A stretch of 64,000 bases of DNA from Neovahlkampfia damariscottae (taxonomy: Eukaryota > Heterolobosea > Selenaionea > Neovahlkampfiida > Neovahlkampfiidae). Positions 34,601 to 44,047 of this stretch are shown here, one piece after another. Positions within the stretch are counted from its first letter, which is position 1. Every line of letters begins with the position of its first letter. Both the position numbers and the translations under genes were made by a program. Under the pieces are notes generated by a model. It searched no databases. It was not told where the DNA came from and saw only the letters and a program-made list of their open reading frames with translations. Location: the NCBI GenBank assembly GCA_016618085.1, contig JABLTG010000049.1, forward strand, positions 881 through 64,880, written 5' to 3'.

Positions 34601-37231
34601 TTATTCTTTCAAGTCTTTATAAGATAATTTCAAATCAACAAGTGATAATGTTTTATCCAACATTTCATTAAGAATTTTTTTTACCCCAACAGTATCCAAA
34701 GAGGCAGAAAAAGTTCTTGTTCTTTCTCCTTGAAATTCTTCAAATCCATCTTTAAGGGTTCCACTAACTTTTTGATGCTCTTTTCCCAATGGAAGTTTTG
34801 TCAATGGCTCAATCAAATTTTGAATTTTTGATCGATCTTCTTCGGAAATAGTTCTTAATAAATTATACAAACATTTAATTGTTTTCATACACAAAGAACC
34901 TGTTAATGGAGTATAATAATATTTTAGAATAATATTGACAAATGATTCAACACCTTCAAGTTTAATTATTTCATTGGCTGTTGTTTCATGTTGACAAGCA
35001 CAATCGATAAATTGTAATAATGAAAGGAAGTATAATTCAGGTCGACAAACAGATAATGCTTTCAATGCTCTATTGATCACTTTCAATCTTTTTAAAGTTG
35101 GTTTTTTTTTTTTAAGACTTACTCTAAGATTTTTCTTCCTCCAAAGTTTGTGTCTGCAATTTGTGTGAGTATTTGAATTCCATCAATGGAAACAAATTTA
35201 GTTTTTGATAATGTATCTCTATCTATTAAAATTTTAACAATTCCACCTTCAATTAATTCAAAAATGAATGGTGGATTGCTTGATAAAATATTTTGACATT
35301 CTTTAATACCTTCTGCTCTTGAAGTCCCATCAGTTGAATCAATTTTAGCAAGTAACTTTTTTGCTTTTGGAGTTACATTAATAGTCAATTCTTCATTCCA
35401 TAAATCTACAAAAAAAAATTAAAAAAAAAAAACAAAAAAACCCAATAAAAGCAAGATTGAGTTCAAATATTGAATATCAATCGGTTTTTCTAAATCTTGT
35501 TTAATCCATTTCAATTCTGGTCTTTTTGTATTTGGAGCATATCTATAGATATTATAGATTGTTAAAATTGAATATTGTTTGATATCAATGACTTCTTTTG
35601 CATCAAATTCAAGTTTATCAATGATATTAATTTCTAATAAAGCTTTAACACCAACAAATAATTCCGAAATTTTCATAATGCAATAAGAAGCTCCAATTCT
35701 TACATTTGGCATTTCATCATTTAAAAGTTGAATAATAGAAGGTAAGACATTTCCTGATAGAATAGCTAATTGACCTTTTACACTACATGCTAATTGTGCT
35801 AATACTGATGCTGAATATTTTCTATATTGAGAATTTTCATCAAGTAAAAATTTTGATATAATTTCAACACCATTGAGATTACAAACTTCATCAACTATTG
35901 AAAGATCACCAGTCATTTTACTTAATTCAAAAATCTTTTTAACTCTTTCCAAGATTGGTATTTGTTCTCCTTTTTTTAATTCTTCTAAAATATCACCAAC
36001 TGAAGCAACTTCAGGAACATCTTTCATTTTTTTTAAATATGTTTCATAATATGGTGTCGTTTTAAATGTTTCTGCTGTTTTTTTATGAATTGAAGTAACA
36101 TTGTCTTTTTGAATTGATGTTAAAAATTTCATAGTATAATTGAAGAATTGTTCACGAACCCATGCATCATTTTTTCCATCTTTGATACCACCAAGAACAT
36201 TATAAATATGAACTCTATCTGAACCAGTTACTTTTAATTTTGTACCATGTAAAACAGCACTTGAAGCAGAAGAAGCACAAAAATCCCACCAAACACCTTT
36301 AATAATAGTTTAGAACCTTTTTTTTTTTTTTTTCTTACCTGGTCTACTTTCAAATAACAAATTAGTTGTTCCTGTGATACAAGTTTTTTTCATGATTGGT
36401 TCTAAATCAGTTAAACCGATATAAGGATGAATATTCTTTGCAAAACCGGTTAATGGTTGAACTAAAAGTGGAGCAGCAAAACAAAAATTTGCAACATTTT
36501 TAGCAGGTGTTCCTACAAACATTAATCTTTTTCCAGTTAATAAACAATGCCATATTAACATTGTATCTTTTTTAAACTTTTGTACCAAGTCAATTAATTT
36601 ACATCCAACAAATTGATCTTCAACAAGTTTTGGCATTTTTATTGGAATTTTTTCAGACCAAAGTGTAACAGCTAATTCTTTGGTTAATTGATCATCAGTT
36701 AATGAGTTATATAAAATTTTTAAAACTTTATCAGGTGAATCACCTTTATCTAAAACTCTTTTTAAATTTGTGTTACAAAAAATTTTTTAAAACAACTAAC
36801 CTTGAAAGTGCTAATTTCATTAATGGTTCAAAAACTGTGAAAATAGGTTTGAAACAGAAAAGTAAAATTGATTTTTGAACTGCTCCTCTTTTTACAGTTG
36901 TGTCTTTTTTGTTTCTAAAATAAACCATTCCATAGAGAGGACCATCCGTTTCAGTTGTGTTTGGTTTTTTTGATTTATAAAGTTCTGGAGCAGGTGGATC
37001 TAAAACTATAAAAGTTGAATCTTCTTCGTATAAATGACTTCCATCTGGTAAACTGAGATCAGCAATTCTTCTGTCTTTATAGTGATCTAATAATTTACTC
37101 GCAAAATTTGGATAGGAGTAAGAAAGTGTGTTTCCAACTAAAATATCAAATTCTGGAAATGTGTTAATAAGTGAAATAAATATACCAGCAATTGCCACAC
37201 AAACCACTGTTGGTCTTTCGTCTTTCTCCAT
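34601..37231 (-). CDS. AVL9/DENND6-type DENN protein with C-terminal armadillo repeats
   Basis: Predicted 824-aa protein; exons 36801-37231, 36339-36757, 35442-36296, 35123-35405 and 34601-35087. The first 420 residues form a longin/uDENN-cDENN module like AVL9: VVCVAIAGIFIS, LPDGSHLYEEDSTF, LYGMVYFRNKKD, then the core helix/strand part (LLTGKRLMFVG, PLLVQPLTGF). DENN proteins act as Rab or Arf GEFs or effectors in post-Golgi and endosomal traffic. From about residue 450 to the end are armadillo-like repeats (VCNLNGVEIISKFLLDE, LPSIIQLLNDEMPNVRIGA), which are not part of the usual AVL9 layout. The start is ATG 37231. CCAATCA sits about 14 bases before it on the coding strand. A Rab-traffic role is inferred. 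Confidence 0.72.
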
Positions 37232-37347
37232 CACAAAATTATTTTGATTGGATAAAAATTCATAGTGATTTGTTCAATTTTTCCGATGTTGTTTTTTTAT
37301 TTTTATTCAATTTCGTTAAATTTTACAAGAAAATTTTGTGACCAATC
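37232..37347. promoter_or_regulatory. Compact divergent promoter: DENN gene / PARP gene
   Basis: Only 116 bases separate the two ATGs. The inverse CCAATCA at 37245-37251 faces the DENN gene. CCAATCA at 37342-37348 faces the PARP gene and shares its last base with the ATG, so the element may act as, or lie downstream of, the transcription start. Confidence 0.55.
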
Positions 37348-38340
37348 ATGTCTTCATCAGAAAACTCAAGTGATGAAGAAGAAACAAGAAAAAGACCAAC
37401 TTTTAGACAAAGACTAAATGCACAAATTATTAAAAAACAACGTCAGGATGATTCAACTATCAATAGAATCCTCAATGATGATATTAAATTCACGGAAACT
37501 TGTCCAGAATTAACAACCACAGGAATGTGTCAAAATGATTTCTGTTTGTATCAACATCATCCAAAACAACTCATTTGTAAATATATCCAAAGTAAACTTC
37601 CTTTTCTTTTTTTCAAAATACAAGTCAAAGGTTGTACTGACAAAAAATGTTCTTATCAACATCCAAATCCTATATGGGCCAAAAACTATGTTGAGAAATT
37701 AAAAAACAACTTTTTACAATCAGAAAATAAAAAATCAAATCTTAAATTCTGGATGCCACAAATCCATGATGAAAAAATGTCCAGAAAATTCTGTGAATTA
37801 TTTGTTTTAGATGAATTCTGTTTCAATCCGAATTGTAATAAACAACACATACTCGTTGAAAAATATGTGGTTAGTTTTAAAAACTATATCGATATTTCAA
37901 TTGCAGATAAAGAAACTCAATATAAAGTTACAGAAATTTGGAATAAGCATTCAACATCAAACCCTAGACAGATCAAAAAAATAGAAATTATTACAAATAG
38001 GAGATTACAGAATTTATTTTCAAAACGAGAGGCTGAGTTGCCTTCATCAAAATTTTTGTGGGGTTTTCATGGGACTGCTGAAAAGAATATTGAAAAAATT
38101 GTCGATAATGGATTTTCATCTGATTTTCAATTGAGAAATGCATATGGAAAAGGTACTTATTTTGCTCATGATCCAGAAGTTTCAGTTGGATATTGTAATG
38201 GAGGTTCAAGAATGATTATGGCAAAATTATTGGTTTCCACAGAAATAGAAGAAGAACAATTGTTCAGCAAAGATAATGGGTATTATATTATCCCGAATAC
38301 TTCCAGTATTCTTCCATTATATGTTATCACTTTCAAATGA
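37348..38340 (+). CDS. CCCH zinc-finger PARP-family mono-ADP-ribosyltransferase
   Basis: Predicted 319-aa protein with exons 37348-37591 and 37625-38340. The 33-base intron is a multiple of three and stays open, so it is easily read as coding. Removing it turns the second finger into a canonical CCCH (C-x7-C-x4-C-x3-H: CKYIQIKGC, CSYQH). Three CCCH fingers precede a PARP catalytic domain with GFHGT (His), YGKGTYFA (Tyr) and a final LPLYVITF strand. The third triad position, in DNGYYIIP, appears to be Tyr, not Glu. An H-Y-hydrophobic/Tyr triad is typical of mono-ADP-ribosylating enzymes. The architecture resembles TIPARP, PARP12 and ZAP, which act on RNA and in antiviral or stress responses. 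A similar RNA-linked role here is inference. The ATG overlaps CCAATCA. Confidence 0.8.
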   Translation: MSSSENSSDEEETRKRPTFRQRLNAQIIKKQRQDDSTINRILNDDIKFTETCPELTTTGMCQNDFCLYQHHPKQLICKYIQSKLPFLFFKIQVKGCTDKKCSYQHPNPIWAKNYVEKLKNNFLQSENKKSNLKFWMPQIHDEKMSRKFCELFVLDEFCFNPNCNKQHILVEKYVVSFKNYIDISIADKETQYKVTEIWNKHSTSNPRQIKKIEIITNRRLQNLFSKREAELPSSKFLWGFHGTAEKNIEKIVDNGFSSDFQLRNAYGKGTYFAHDPEVSVGYCNGGSRMIMAKLLVSTEIEEEQLFSKDNGYYIIPNTSSILPLYVITFK

Positions 38341-38379
38341 TTTTTTCGGATGGTGTTCACTGGAAAAGAACTTGAAAAA

Positions 38380-39360
38380 TTAAATTGTTTTATTGTTTTG
38401 ATCAATGAAATATATTGCCAAGTTGATGATTCCAAAGATAATCCAACAAGAAAATCCCAAAATTCCATTCTGTAAATCAATTCCTCCAGAAATCATTAAT
38501 ACGGTAAATCCAGCAGTTGCATTCAATAATCCATGTAGTATTGGTGCAGTCATGACATGTGGCACAATCATTGTCATTTTAATAAATATTGGTGTCAACA
38601 ATGCACATGAAATACTCATCATAAAAACTCCAGCAACTGGATTATTTGGGAAGTTATAACCAAATAGAATCACTGGATAATGCCATAAACCCCAAAGAAA
38701 TCCAGAAATAAATGATGTCCTCCAAAAACCGAACCCAAGTTGAGAAAATCTTTTAACTACAAAATCTCTCCAAGCACGTTCTTCTCCATAAGCAAAAGCT
38801 GCATTAATTGTACATCCAGCGATGATTGATTGAATTATAACTATAAACATCAAAATAATAGGGTTTATGTTTAATTGATCTTTTATGGATTGAATGTCTT
38901 TCTCTTCCAAGTTGAAATTTTTCAAATTATTCAAAACAGTATCTGAGGAAATAGAAAAATGAACATCTTCCCAAATAAAAGCAGATGCTATTGGATTTAA
39001 TATTGAACTTGCTGAGATGACCAAAATACCAATGTATAATTTTTTTTGAAGAAAAATTCCAAAAAATTTTTTTAGTGAAATGAACTGAAGAGGTTCGTAA
39101 AATAATGTAATAATAGCTGGAGAAATCATCAATGTCAACAATACAATAGTTGATTTTCCTTGGTTTTTCAAAAAGTTATCTTTCAAAATTAATTTTCCGG
39201 TGTAAATAATCAAATTCGAAACTAAAAAAGAAACGAAGTAGAAAGAAATCAATTCTTGATAAGGTTTTTGAGTTATTTTTGATTTCAGTAATTTGAAAAA
39301 GAAAAGTGATAGAGTGAAACCAAGAATAGAAAATTCCAAAATTCGTTCAACTTCAACCAT
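38380..39360 (-). CDS. CPBP (ABI/Rce1-like) intramembrane protease
   Basis: Intronless 326-aa protein with about eight membrane helices. The conserved catalytic set of CPBP glutamic proteases is complete: EExxxR in GEERAWRDF, FxxxH in FLWGLWHYP and HxxxN in HGLLNA. Rce1, the eukaryotic member, removes the AAX tripeptide from prenylated proteins in the ER; bacterial members have bacteriocin-related and other roles. The sequence looks closer to the broad bacterial-type CPBP group, with motif spacing and a WHYP segment as in bacterial and plant members, so it need not be the Rce1 orthologue. Transfer is possible but not shown. The start is ATG 39360, since the frame upstream has only TTG. CCAATCA lies at 39375-39381, inverted relative to the gene. 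Confidence 0.8.
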   Translation of the reverse strand: MVEVERILEFSILGFTLSLFFFKLLKSKITQKPYQELISFYFVSFLVSNLIIYTGKLILKDNFLKNQGKSTIVLLTLMISPAIITLFYEPLQFISLKKFFGIFLQKKLYIGILVISASSILNPIASAFIWEDVHFSISSDTVLNNLKNFNLEEKDIQSIKDQLNINPIILMFIVIIQSIIAGCTINAAFAYGEERAWRDFVVKRFSQLGFGFWRTSFISGFLWGLWHYPVILFGYNFPNNPVAGVFMMSISCALLTPIFIKMTMIVPHVMTAPILHGLLNATAGFTVLMISGGIDLQNGILGFSCWIIFGIINLAIYFIDQNNKTI

Positions 39361-39486
39361 TGTCTTTGTATTGACCAATCAGAGTTAGATTTTTCATCAT
39401 CCCTTAAACAAGGATACTGTTGTTCATCAGGAATAGAAGTTTCTTTCAACATCTTTAACAATTGGATATTGGAATTTACTGAAAAA

Positions 39487-39543
39487 ATGAAAATTCAATT
39501 GACTTTTTTCCTCTTTGTACTCCTTGTTTATCTTGAAAGATGA
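39487..39543 (+). pseudogene. Orphan signal-peptide start of a lost secreted-protein gene
   Basis: An ATG followed by 17 further codons, MKIQLTFFLFVLLVYLER, reads as a near-perfect signal peptide and then meets a stop. Two inverted CCAAT boxes sit about 25 bases upstream, as for real genes here. The first five residues equal those of the secreted protein starting at 10925. The inverted-repeat fossil begins 24 bases after the stop, so the gene body may have been lost around that insertion. A spliced first exon of an unrecognised gene is the alternative. Confidence 0.3.
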
Positions 39544-39566
39544 TGATCAAAAAAGAACAACCTCAC

Positions 39567-39623
39567 AGTAAGTAGGCGGAATGGCCCCAAGCTATAGCCC
39601 ATAATTTACACCGAGAAACCTCC
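39567..39623 (+). repeat. Left terminal inverted repeat of the fossil element
   Basis: Runs from AGTAAGTAGGCGGAATGG to GAGAAACCTCC. It pairs with 40467-40528 in inverse orientation with a few small differences. It is GC-richer than anything around it. Confidence 0.75.
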
Positions 39624-40466
39624 AGCGACTTAAATTTTCCGTTTCCTCAAAAATACTTTTTCGCCAAGATACACCCAATACAAAATTATTTTTCTTCTCC
39701 TAGAGCTCTCAACTCGGTAAAAAAAATAAAAAACAATCATTGAAAGAAAGGTACAAAACACAAAACAACAGTTTAAAAGGATAACTGATTCAGAGATTGT
39801 TAACCCAGCTGAAGAAGCAGATGATGAATTATTTAATAAATTTATTCAATTTTTAATGAATAGCAGAAGAGTATCAACTACAGGAGCAACACCATTTGAA
39901 ATTTTCAGAGGTAGAAGTTTGATTAATTTTCAGTCAACTCAAATTATTAATGAAGGGGAAGAATCGGATGAAATCCAATTAAAAGCTTTAATGAAGAGAT
40001 GGGTTGAACATATGCAACTTTATATCCAGGACTTATAGAAAGATTATTAACGATTTAAGAAAAGAATCAAGAAAGAGAAAGAAAACAAAATACATATAGA
40101 ATTATACCTGAAAACTTTAGATTAGAATAAGGAACATTAGTTTTAGCATTAAAAATTGGAGATATAAAATTAAGAAAGTCATTGACAAACACTTATTCAG
40201 GTCCATATGGAGTAGTTGGGACAACATTAAATAATCAAATAAAAGTTCAAGAATTGGTACAAGATAGAAACAGCAAAGTAAAGAAATTCTCAATCGAACA
40301 TTTAAGAATAATTGAAAATCAAAAATTTAAAGTCATAGATCGAAAAACTTCAAATTCTGTCACATATTTCCAAATACAAACAACTGGAGGAGATTGGTGG
40401 ATTTCAGAAGAAGATTCATTTTTAGATTTACAAAAGATGTCTGAAAACTTTGTAAAAGTAATAATT

Positions 40467-40528
40467 GGAGGGTTTCTCGGTGTAAATTATGGGCTAGAGC
40501 TTGGTTGGGGCCATTCCCCCGACTTACT
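40467..40528 (-). repeat. Right terminal inverted repeat of the fossil element
   Basis: The reverse complement begins AGTAAGTCGGGGGAATGG and ends GAGAAACCCTCC, matching the left repeat including the shared TAGCCCATAATTTACACCG core. Confidence 0.75.
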
Positions 40529-40922
40529 TATCTCAACCCACAAAAAAAGCTTGATTTTTTTGAACAGTATGTGCTTCATCTTTCAAACAATATCAAATTT
40601 CTTCCTATCTTTTGGCACTAAATCTAACTGACAAAAAATGAGAGAAAATAAAACAAAAAGAATAAATTAAAGGTTCAACTTTCTTGGCATAAAGTTGGAT
40701 AAAATTTATAAATATTTGTAGTTTTACTAAAAATTTATTATATTTCAACATTTTTTTATGTTTGTTCAAACAAAAATATCTTTATGTTGACCAATTGTAG
40801 TGATCTTGAAAAATGTTAGAAATTGAGAATGTAATAAATGCTATTTTCGTTGAATGTCGGATTTTTTAATTCTGAAAAAGGTCCTTTTGAATTTTCTAAC
40901 CAATAGAATTTAACTTGTCAAG
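40529..40922. other. Intergenic gap downstream of the fossil
   Basis: 394 AT-rich bases with no open frame that looks coding. CCAAT occurs at about 40790 and at 40900-40904, the latter 19 bases before the F-box/LRR start, so the right end is probably that gene's promoter. Confidence 0.5.
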
Positions 40923-42164
40923 ATGGAAAAGAAGAAGAGAAAAGTGTATTTACCTTTAAGTACATTATGTGATGACGAATTGGTCACTATATTTTCTTTC
41001 ATGTCTATAAAAGAATTGTTAGACTTCAGTGAAACTTCAAAACAATTTCATTCAGTTGTTGAAGATTTCGCCAAAACTATCAACAAAGAAGTGATTTTTG
41101 ACCCATGGACAATCCAAAAAGCTTTAAAAAACCAAAAAGATGTTGATAATTACAGCAACTGGAGGAACAAAATTGATTTACTTTCTCTGTTAAAAAACAA
41201 ACCTCACGTTGTTGAAGGAATACATAATTTTGGGATTGATGAAGAAATTTTAAATTTTCCAATTGAAGAAGAAGTGGAAACTGAATTGTTTCAATTTAAC
41301 AACAATGCTCTTTGTGATTTCAAAAAAACTTTAAAAAAAACGTTATACTTTCATATCAAAAGACTCACTTTGGAATTGTCAGAAGATGTGTTAATGTACT
41401 TTCCAAATTTAGAGGAACTATCAGTATATATATTAGAAGGTTGTCAAATTGATTTAAAAAGTATTGCTTTTCCAGGTTGGCAAAAATTGAGAAAACTCTC
41501 ACTTCATCTCGACATTGATGTTGATCCAAATTATTACGATATTTTTTTAAATATTTGTAGTAATATTGAATCTCTTGTTGTCATTATTAACCCAGATGGA
41601 GGTTATTTTGATGATTCATTCCCTCCAAATATGGAAAAATTAAAGAACTTAAAGTCATTGGAAATAGAAAGTGATAGTGGTTCTACTCCAGTCGCAAATA
41701 GTATCAAAGATACAGTTTTGAATAATTTAATTGATAATTTCCCTTATTTTGAACAATTGACAATTAAACATTGTTCCCAGATTGATGGAGAAATTTTTTC
41801 ATTGATCAAAAATACAAGTTTAAAGAAATTACATCTCGAAAGAGATGCCCCAGAAATCGGTTGTTGTGATGAAATGGAACTATATACATTCAAAAATGAT
41901 CTTATAAATTTGGAAGAAATACAATTATTCGGTTTTGAAAATACCTTCAAAAAGGAATTTTTGGAATCATTGAATGAACATTGCAAAAATATCAAAAAAA
42001 TAATTCTCACTCCTTCTTATTATGATAAATTCAATGATGAAGTATTTTTTGAGTTATATCAAAAGAATTATTTTCCAAATCTCAAAATATTAAATCTTCA
42101 AGGAGTGAATCTTGAAAAATATCAAAAGTTGAGACCTAAATTACAAATAAAATTGTTAAATTGA
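40923..42164 (+). CDS. F-box protein with leucine-rich repeats
   Basis: Intronless 413-aa protein. Residues about 8-50 fit an F-box (LPLSTLCDDELVTIFSFM, LLDFSETSKQFHSVV), the SKP1-binding motif of SCF ubiquitin ligases. The rest has irregular leucine-rich repeats of the FBXL type (YFPNLEELSVYIL, WQKLRKLSLHLDI, MEKLKNLKSLEIE, YFPNLKILNLQGVN), expected to bind a substrate. Target unknown. The ATG at 40923 gives a short basic leader directly before the F-box, and CCAAT lies about 20 bases upstream. F-box/LRR families are large in amoebae and plants, so the specific function cannot be inferred. Confidence 0.78.
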   Translation: MEKKKRKVYLPLSTLCDDELVTIFSFMSIKELLDFSETSKQFHSVVEDFAKTINKEVIFDPWTIQKALKNQKDVDNYSNWRNKIDLLSLLKNKPHVVEGIHNFGIDEEILNFPIEEEVETELFQFNNNALCDFKKTLKKTLYFHIKRLTLELSEDVLMYFPNLEELSVYILEGCQIDLKSIAFPGWQKLRKLSLHLDIDVDPNYYDIFLNICSNIESLVVIINPDGGYFDDSFPPNMEKLKNLKSLEIESDSGSTPVANSIKDTVLNNLIDNFPYFEQLTIKHCSQIDGEIFSLIKNTSLKKLHLERDAPEIGCCDEMELYTFKNDLINLEEIQLFGFENTFKKEFLESLNEHCKNIKKIILTPSYYDKFNDEVFFELYQKNYFPNLKILNLQGVNLEKYQKLRPKLQIKLLN

Positions 42165-42440
42165 AAGAACCTGCTGTTTTTAACCAAACATATTAGCCAA
42201 TGAAACCGAACAACAGAGAACTCCAAAAAATACCAGAACTAAATCGCTGTATGAGATACAATTGAACAAAACAGGAAAACTAGATTTTGAATCAACAAAG
42301 AAAAAATGATAAAAAAAGAATTGAAGGTTCTAAAAAAACGTTGGAACATTGATCGACCAAAATGGTGATGGGTAAATTCAAAAAGAGAAAAAAGACTATG
42401 ATTGGTTGTATTTACTTCAAAAAAAAATAATCTCCGAAAT

Positions 42441-43754
42441 ATGAAGTTGTTACTTGTCGCTTTTTTTACCCTTCTTGCCTTCACTTTATCACAAGAATCA
42501 TTGTACCTCAAAAACATAAGAAGAGTGACTAACGTCGGAGTTGTATACCCAAAAATTCATTTTTAAATTCTTCACAGAGTGCGGAAGCATACTGGTCATT
42601 TGATGATAAAAAAATCATATTTCAAGGGTACAGAGACCAACAAAAGTGTGATCAAATCTACTCCATTAATGTTGATGGTACAGACTTAAAAATGATTTCA
42701 AATGGTCAAGGAAGAACAACTTGTTCATATTTTTATCCAGATGGAGAACATTTTGTATACTCAAGTACAATGAATAGTTTAGGACCTGGTTGTCCACCAG
42801 AAATAGACCGAACTTTTGGATATGTTTGGCCTGTTTATAAAAGTAACACATTTTCACATTTTGATTTAATTTTCATCAGCAATGAATATCTATCAAGCAA
42901 AATATCCATCTGGAGAAATTACAAAAGTTTTACAATCCAGTGATTCCTATGATGCTGAAGCAACAGTTTCACCAACAAAAGATAAAATTGTTTTCACAAG
43001 TGCAAGAGATGGAGATTTAGAATTATACTCAATGGATTTGAATGGAACAAATGTAAAGAGATTAACGTATACACCGGGTTATGATGGAGGCGCATTCTTC
43101 AGTCATGATGGAAAAAAAATTGTTTGGAGAGCAAACAGACCTAGACAGGAACAATTGACAAATTATTTAAATTTACTAAAATTAGGAATAATAGAACCAG
43201 CAACACTTCCAATGGAACTTTATGTCATGAACAGTGATGGTTTCAATCAACAAAAAATCACTTCAAACGGATTTGCAAATTTTGCACCTAATTTCTTTCC
43301 GAAAGATGATGGTGTTATTTTCTCATCAAATTTAGGAGGATCTCATCGTGCTTTTCAATTATATGCTGTTGATACTGAAGGAAAAAAAGCCACTGAACAA
43401 ATTACAACTGAAGGAAATTTCAACTCTTTTCCTATGTTTTCAAATGATGGGAAATACTTGATGTTTATTTCAGATAGAGGATCATCTGTTCGATATGCAT
43501 CATTGGATATTTATATAGCTGAGTGGAATGGTGTTCAATTCAAAGAAAAGAAACCACAAAGTCCATCTAAACAAAATGATGATGGAACAGGGTATTTGGT
43601 CTTGGTAGTATTTGGAATTATATTCTGTATTGTTTCATGCATCATCATTCAAATCATATTTGGTACTGTTGGGTTTATTTTGGGAAAAAAAGCTGCTCTC
43701 AACGCATATACCAGCAAACAAACAGAAATGAATCAATTTGAAGACGAAGAATAA
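42441..43754 (+). CDS. Type I membrane protein with TolB-like beta-propeller ectodomain
   Basis: Predicted 410-aa protein; exons 42441-42533, 42578-42842 and 42880-43754. An N-terminal signal peptide (MKLLLVAFFTLLAFTLSQ) precedes PD40/TolB-like WD repeats: AEAYWSFDDKKIIFQG, CDQIYSINVDG, RTTCSYFYPDG, YDAEATVSPTKDKIVFTS, YDGGAFFSHDGKKIVW. Near the C terminus is one hydrophobic helix (LVLVVFGIIFCIVSCIIIQI) and a short acidic tail. Orientation: propeller outside or in the lumen, tail in the cytosol. Soluble relatives are common in bacteria (TolB/DPP-like), where some act with peptidases; here no protease domain is attached, so a binding role is more likely. An inverse CCAATCA lies about 40 bases before the ATG. 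Confidence 0.78.
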
Positions 43755-43876
43755 ATTTTGTGCGCTATTCAACCATTCTGTTCTTTTTCTCAAATTCTGG
43801 AATCCAACTCGAAGCTGTAGGTTAGAAACATAGGAAATTAAACGTGAGGTTATTATTTCATTTAACATCAAATCAA

Positions 43877-43949
43877 GCGGAATTGGCACAGTAGGTAGCG
43901 CATTAGTCTCATAATCTAAAGGTCGTGAGTTCGATCCTCACATTCCGCA
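43877..43949 (+). tRNA. tRNA-Met (CAT), elongator
   Basis: A 73-nt cloverleaf without intron. The acceptor stem GCGGAAT pairs with ATTCCGC, and the T loop GTTCGATCC is standard. The anticodon loop CTCATAA carries anticodon CAT, and the mismatched base pair beside the loop is the one usual in eukaryotic elongator tRNA-Met. Discriminator A; no encoded CCA. A and B box promoters are internal (TGGCACAGTAGG; GGTTCGA-type as AGTTCGATCC). Confidence 0.93.
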
Positions 43950-43959
43950 CTTGATTACA

Positions 43960-43966
43960 TTTTTTT
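43960..43966 (+). terminator. Pol III terminator of tRNA-Met
   Basis: Run of seven T residues 11 bases after the tRNA 3' end, the usual RNA polymerase III stop signal. Confidence 0.6.
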
Positions 43967-44047
43967 GAACAGAAAATTGAATTGAACTGGTGTAAAATTC
44001 AATTATGGAGAAGTTTGTGAATGGCATTTTGAAGAATTATTTTTATT

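Larger units (their letters stand above)
39567..40528 (+). mobile_element. Fossil inverted-repeat element with integrase remnant (Polinton/Ginger-like or related)
   Basis: About 960 bases bounded by imperfect inverted repeats of about 57-62 bases (39567-39623 and 40467-40528), with outer ends beginning AGTAAGT. The interior has pieces of a retrovirus-type integrase C-terminal half: a segment resembling the end of the rve core (TTGATPFEIFRGR) and a later SH3-like/DNA-binding segment (GPYGVVGTTL, FSIEHLRII). Terminal inverted repeats plus an rve integrase occur in Polintons/Mavericks and Ginger transposons; LTR elements have the integrase but direct repeats. The element is broken and far too short to be whole, so it is an internally deleted fossil. 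The repeats still match well, which suggests moderate age. I cannot find a clear target-site duplication. Confidence 0.6.

Noticed and set aside
42239-42517. Minus-strand frame before the TolB-like gene
   Set aside because: Overlaps the signal-peptide exon of the plus-strand gene and has random composition.
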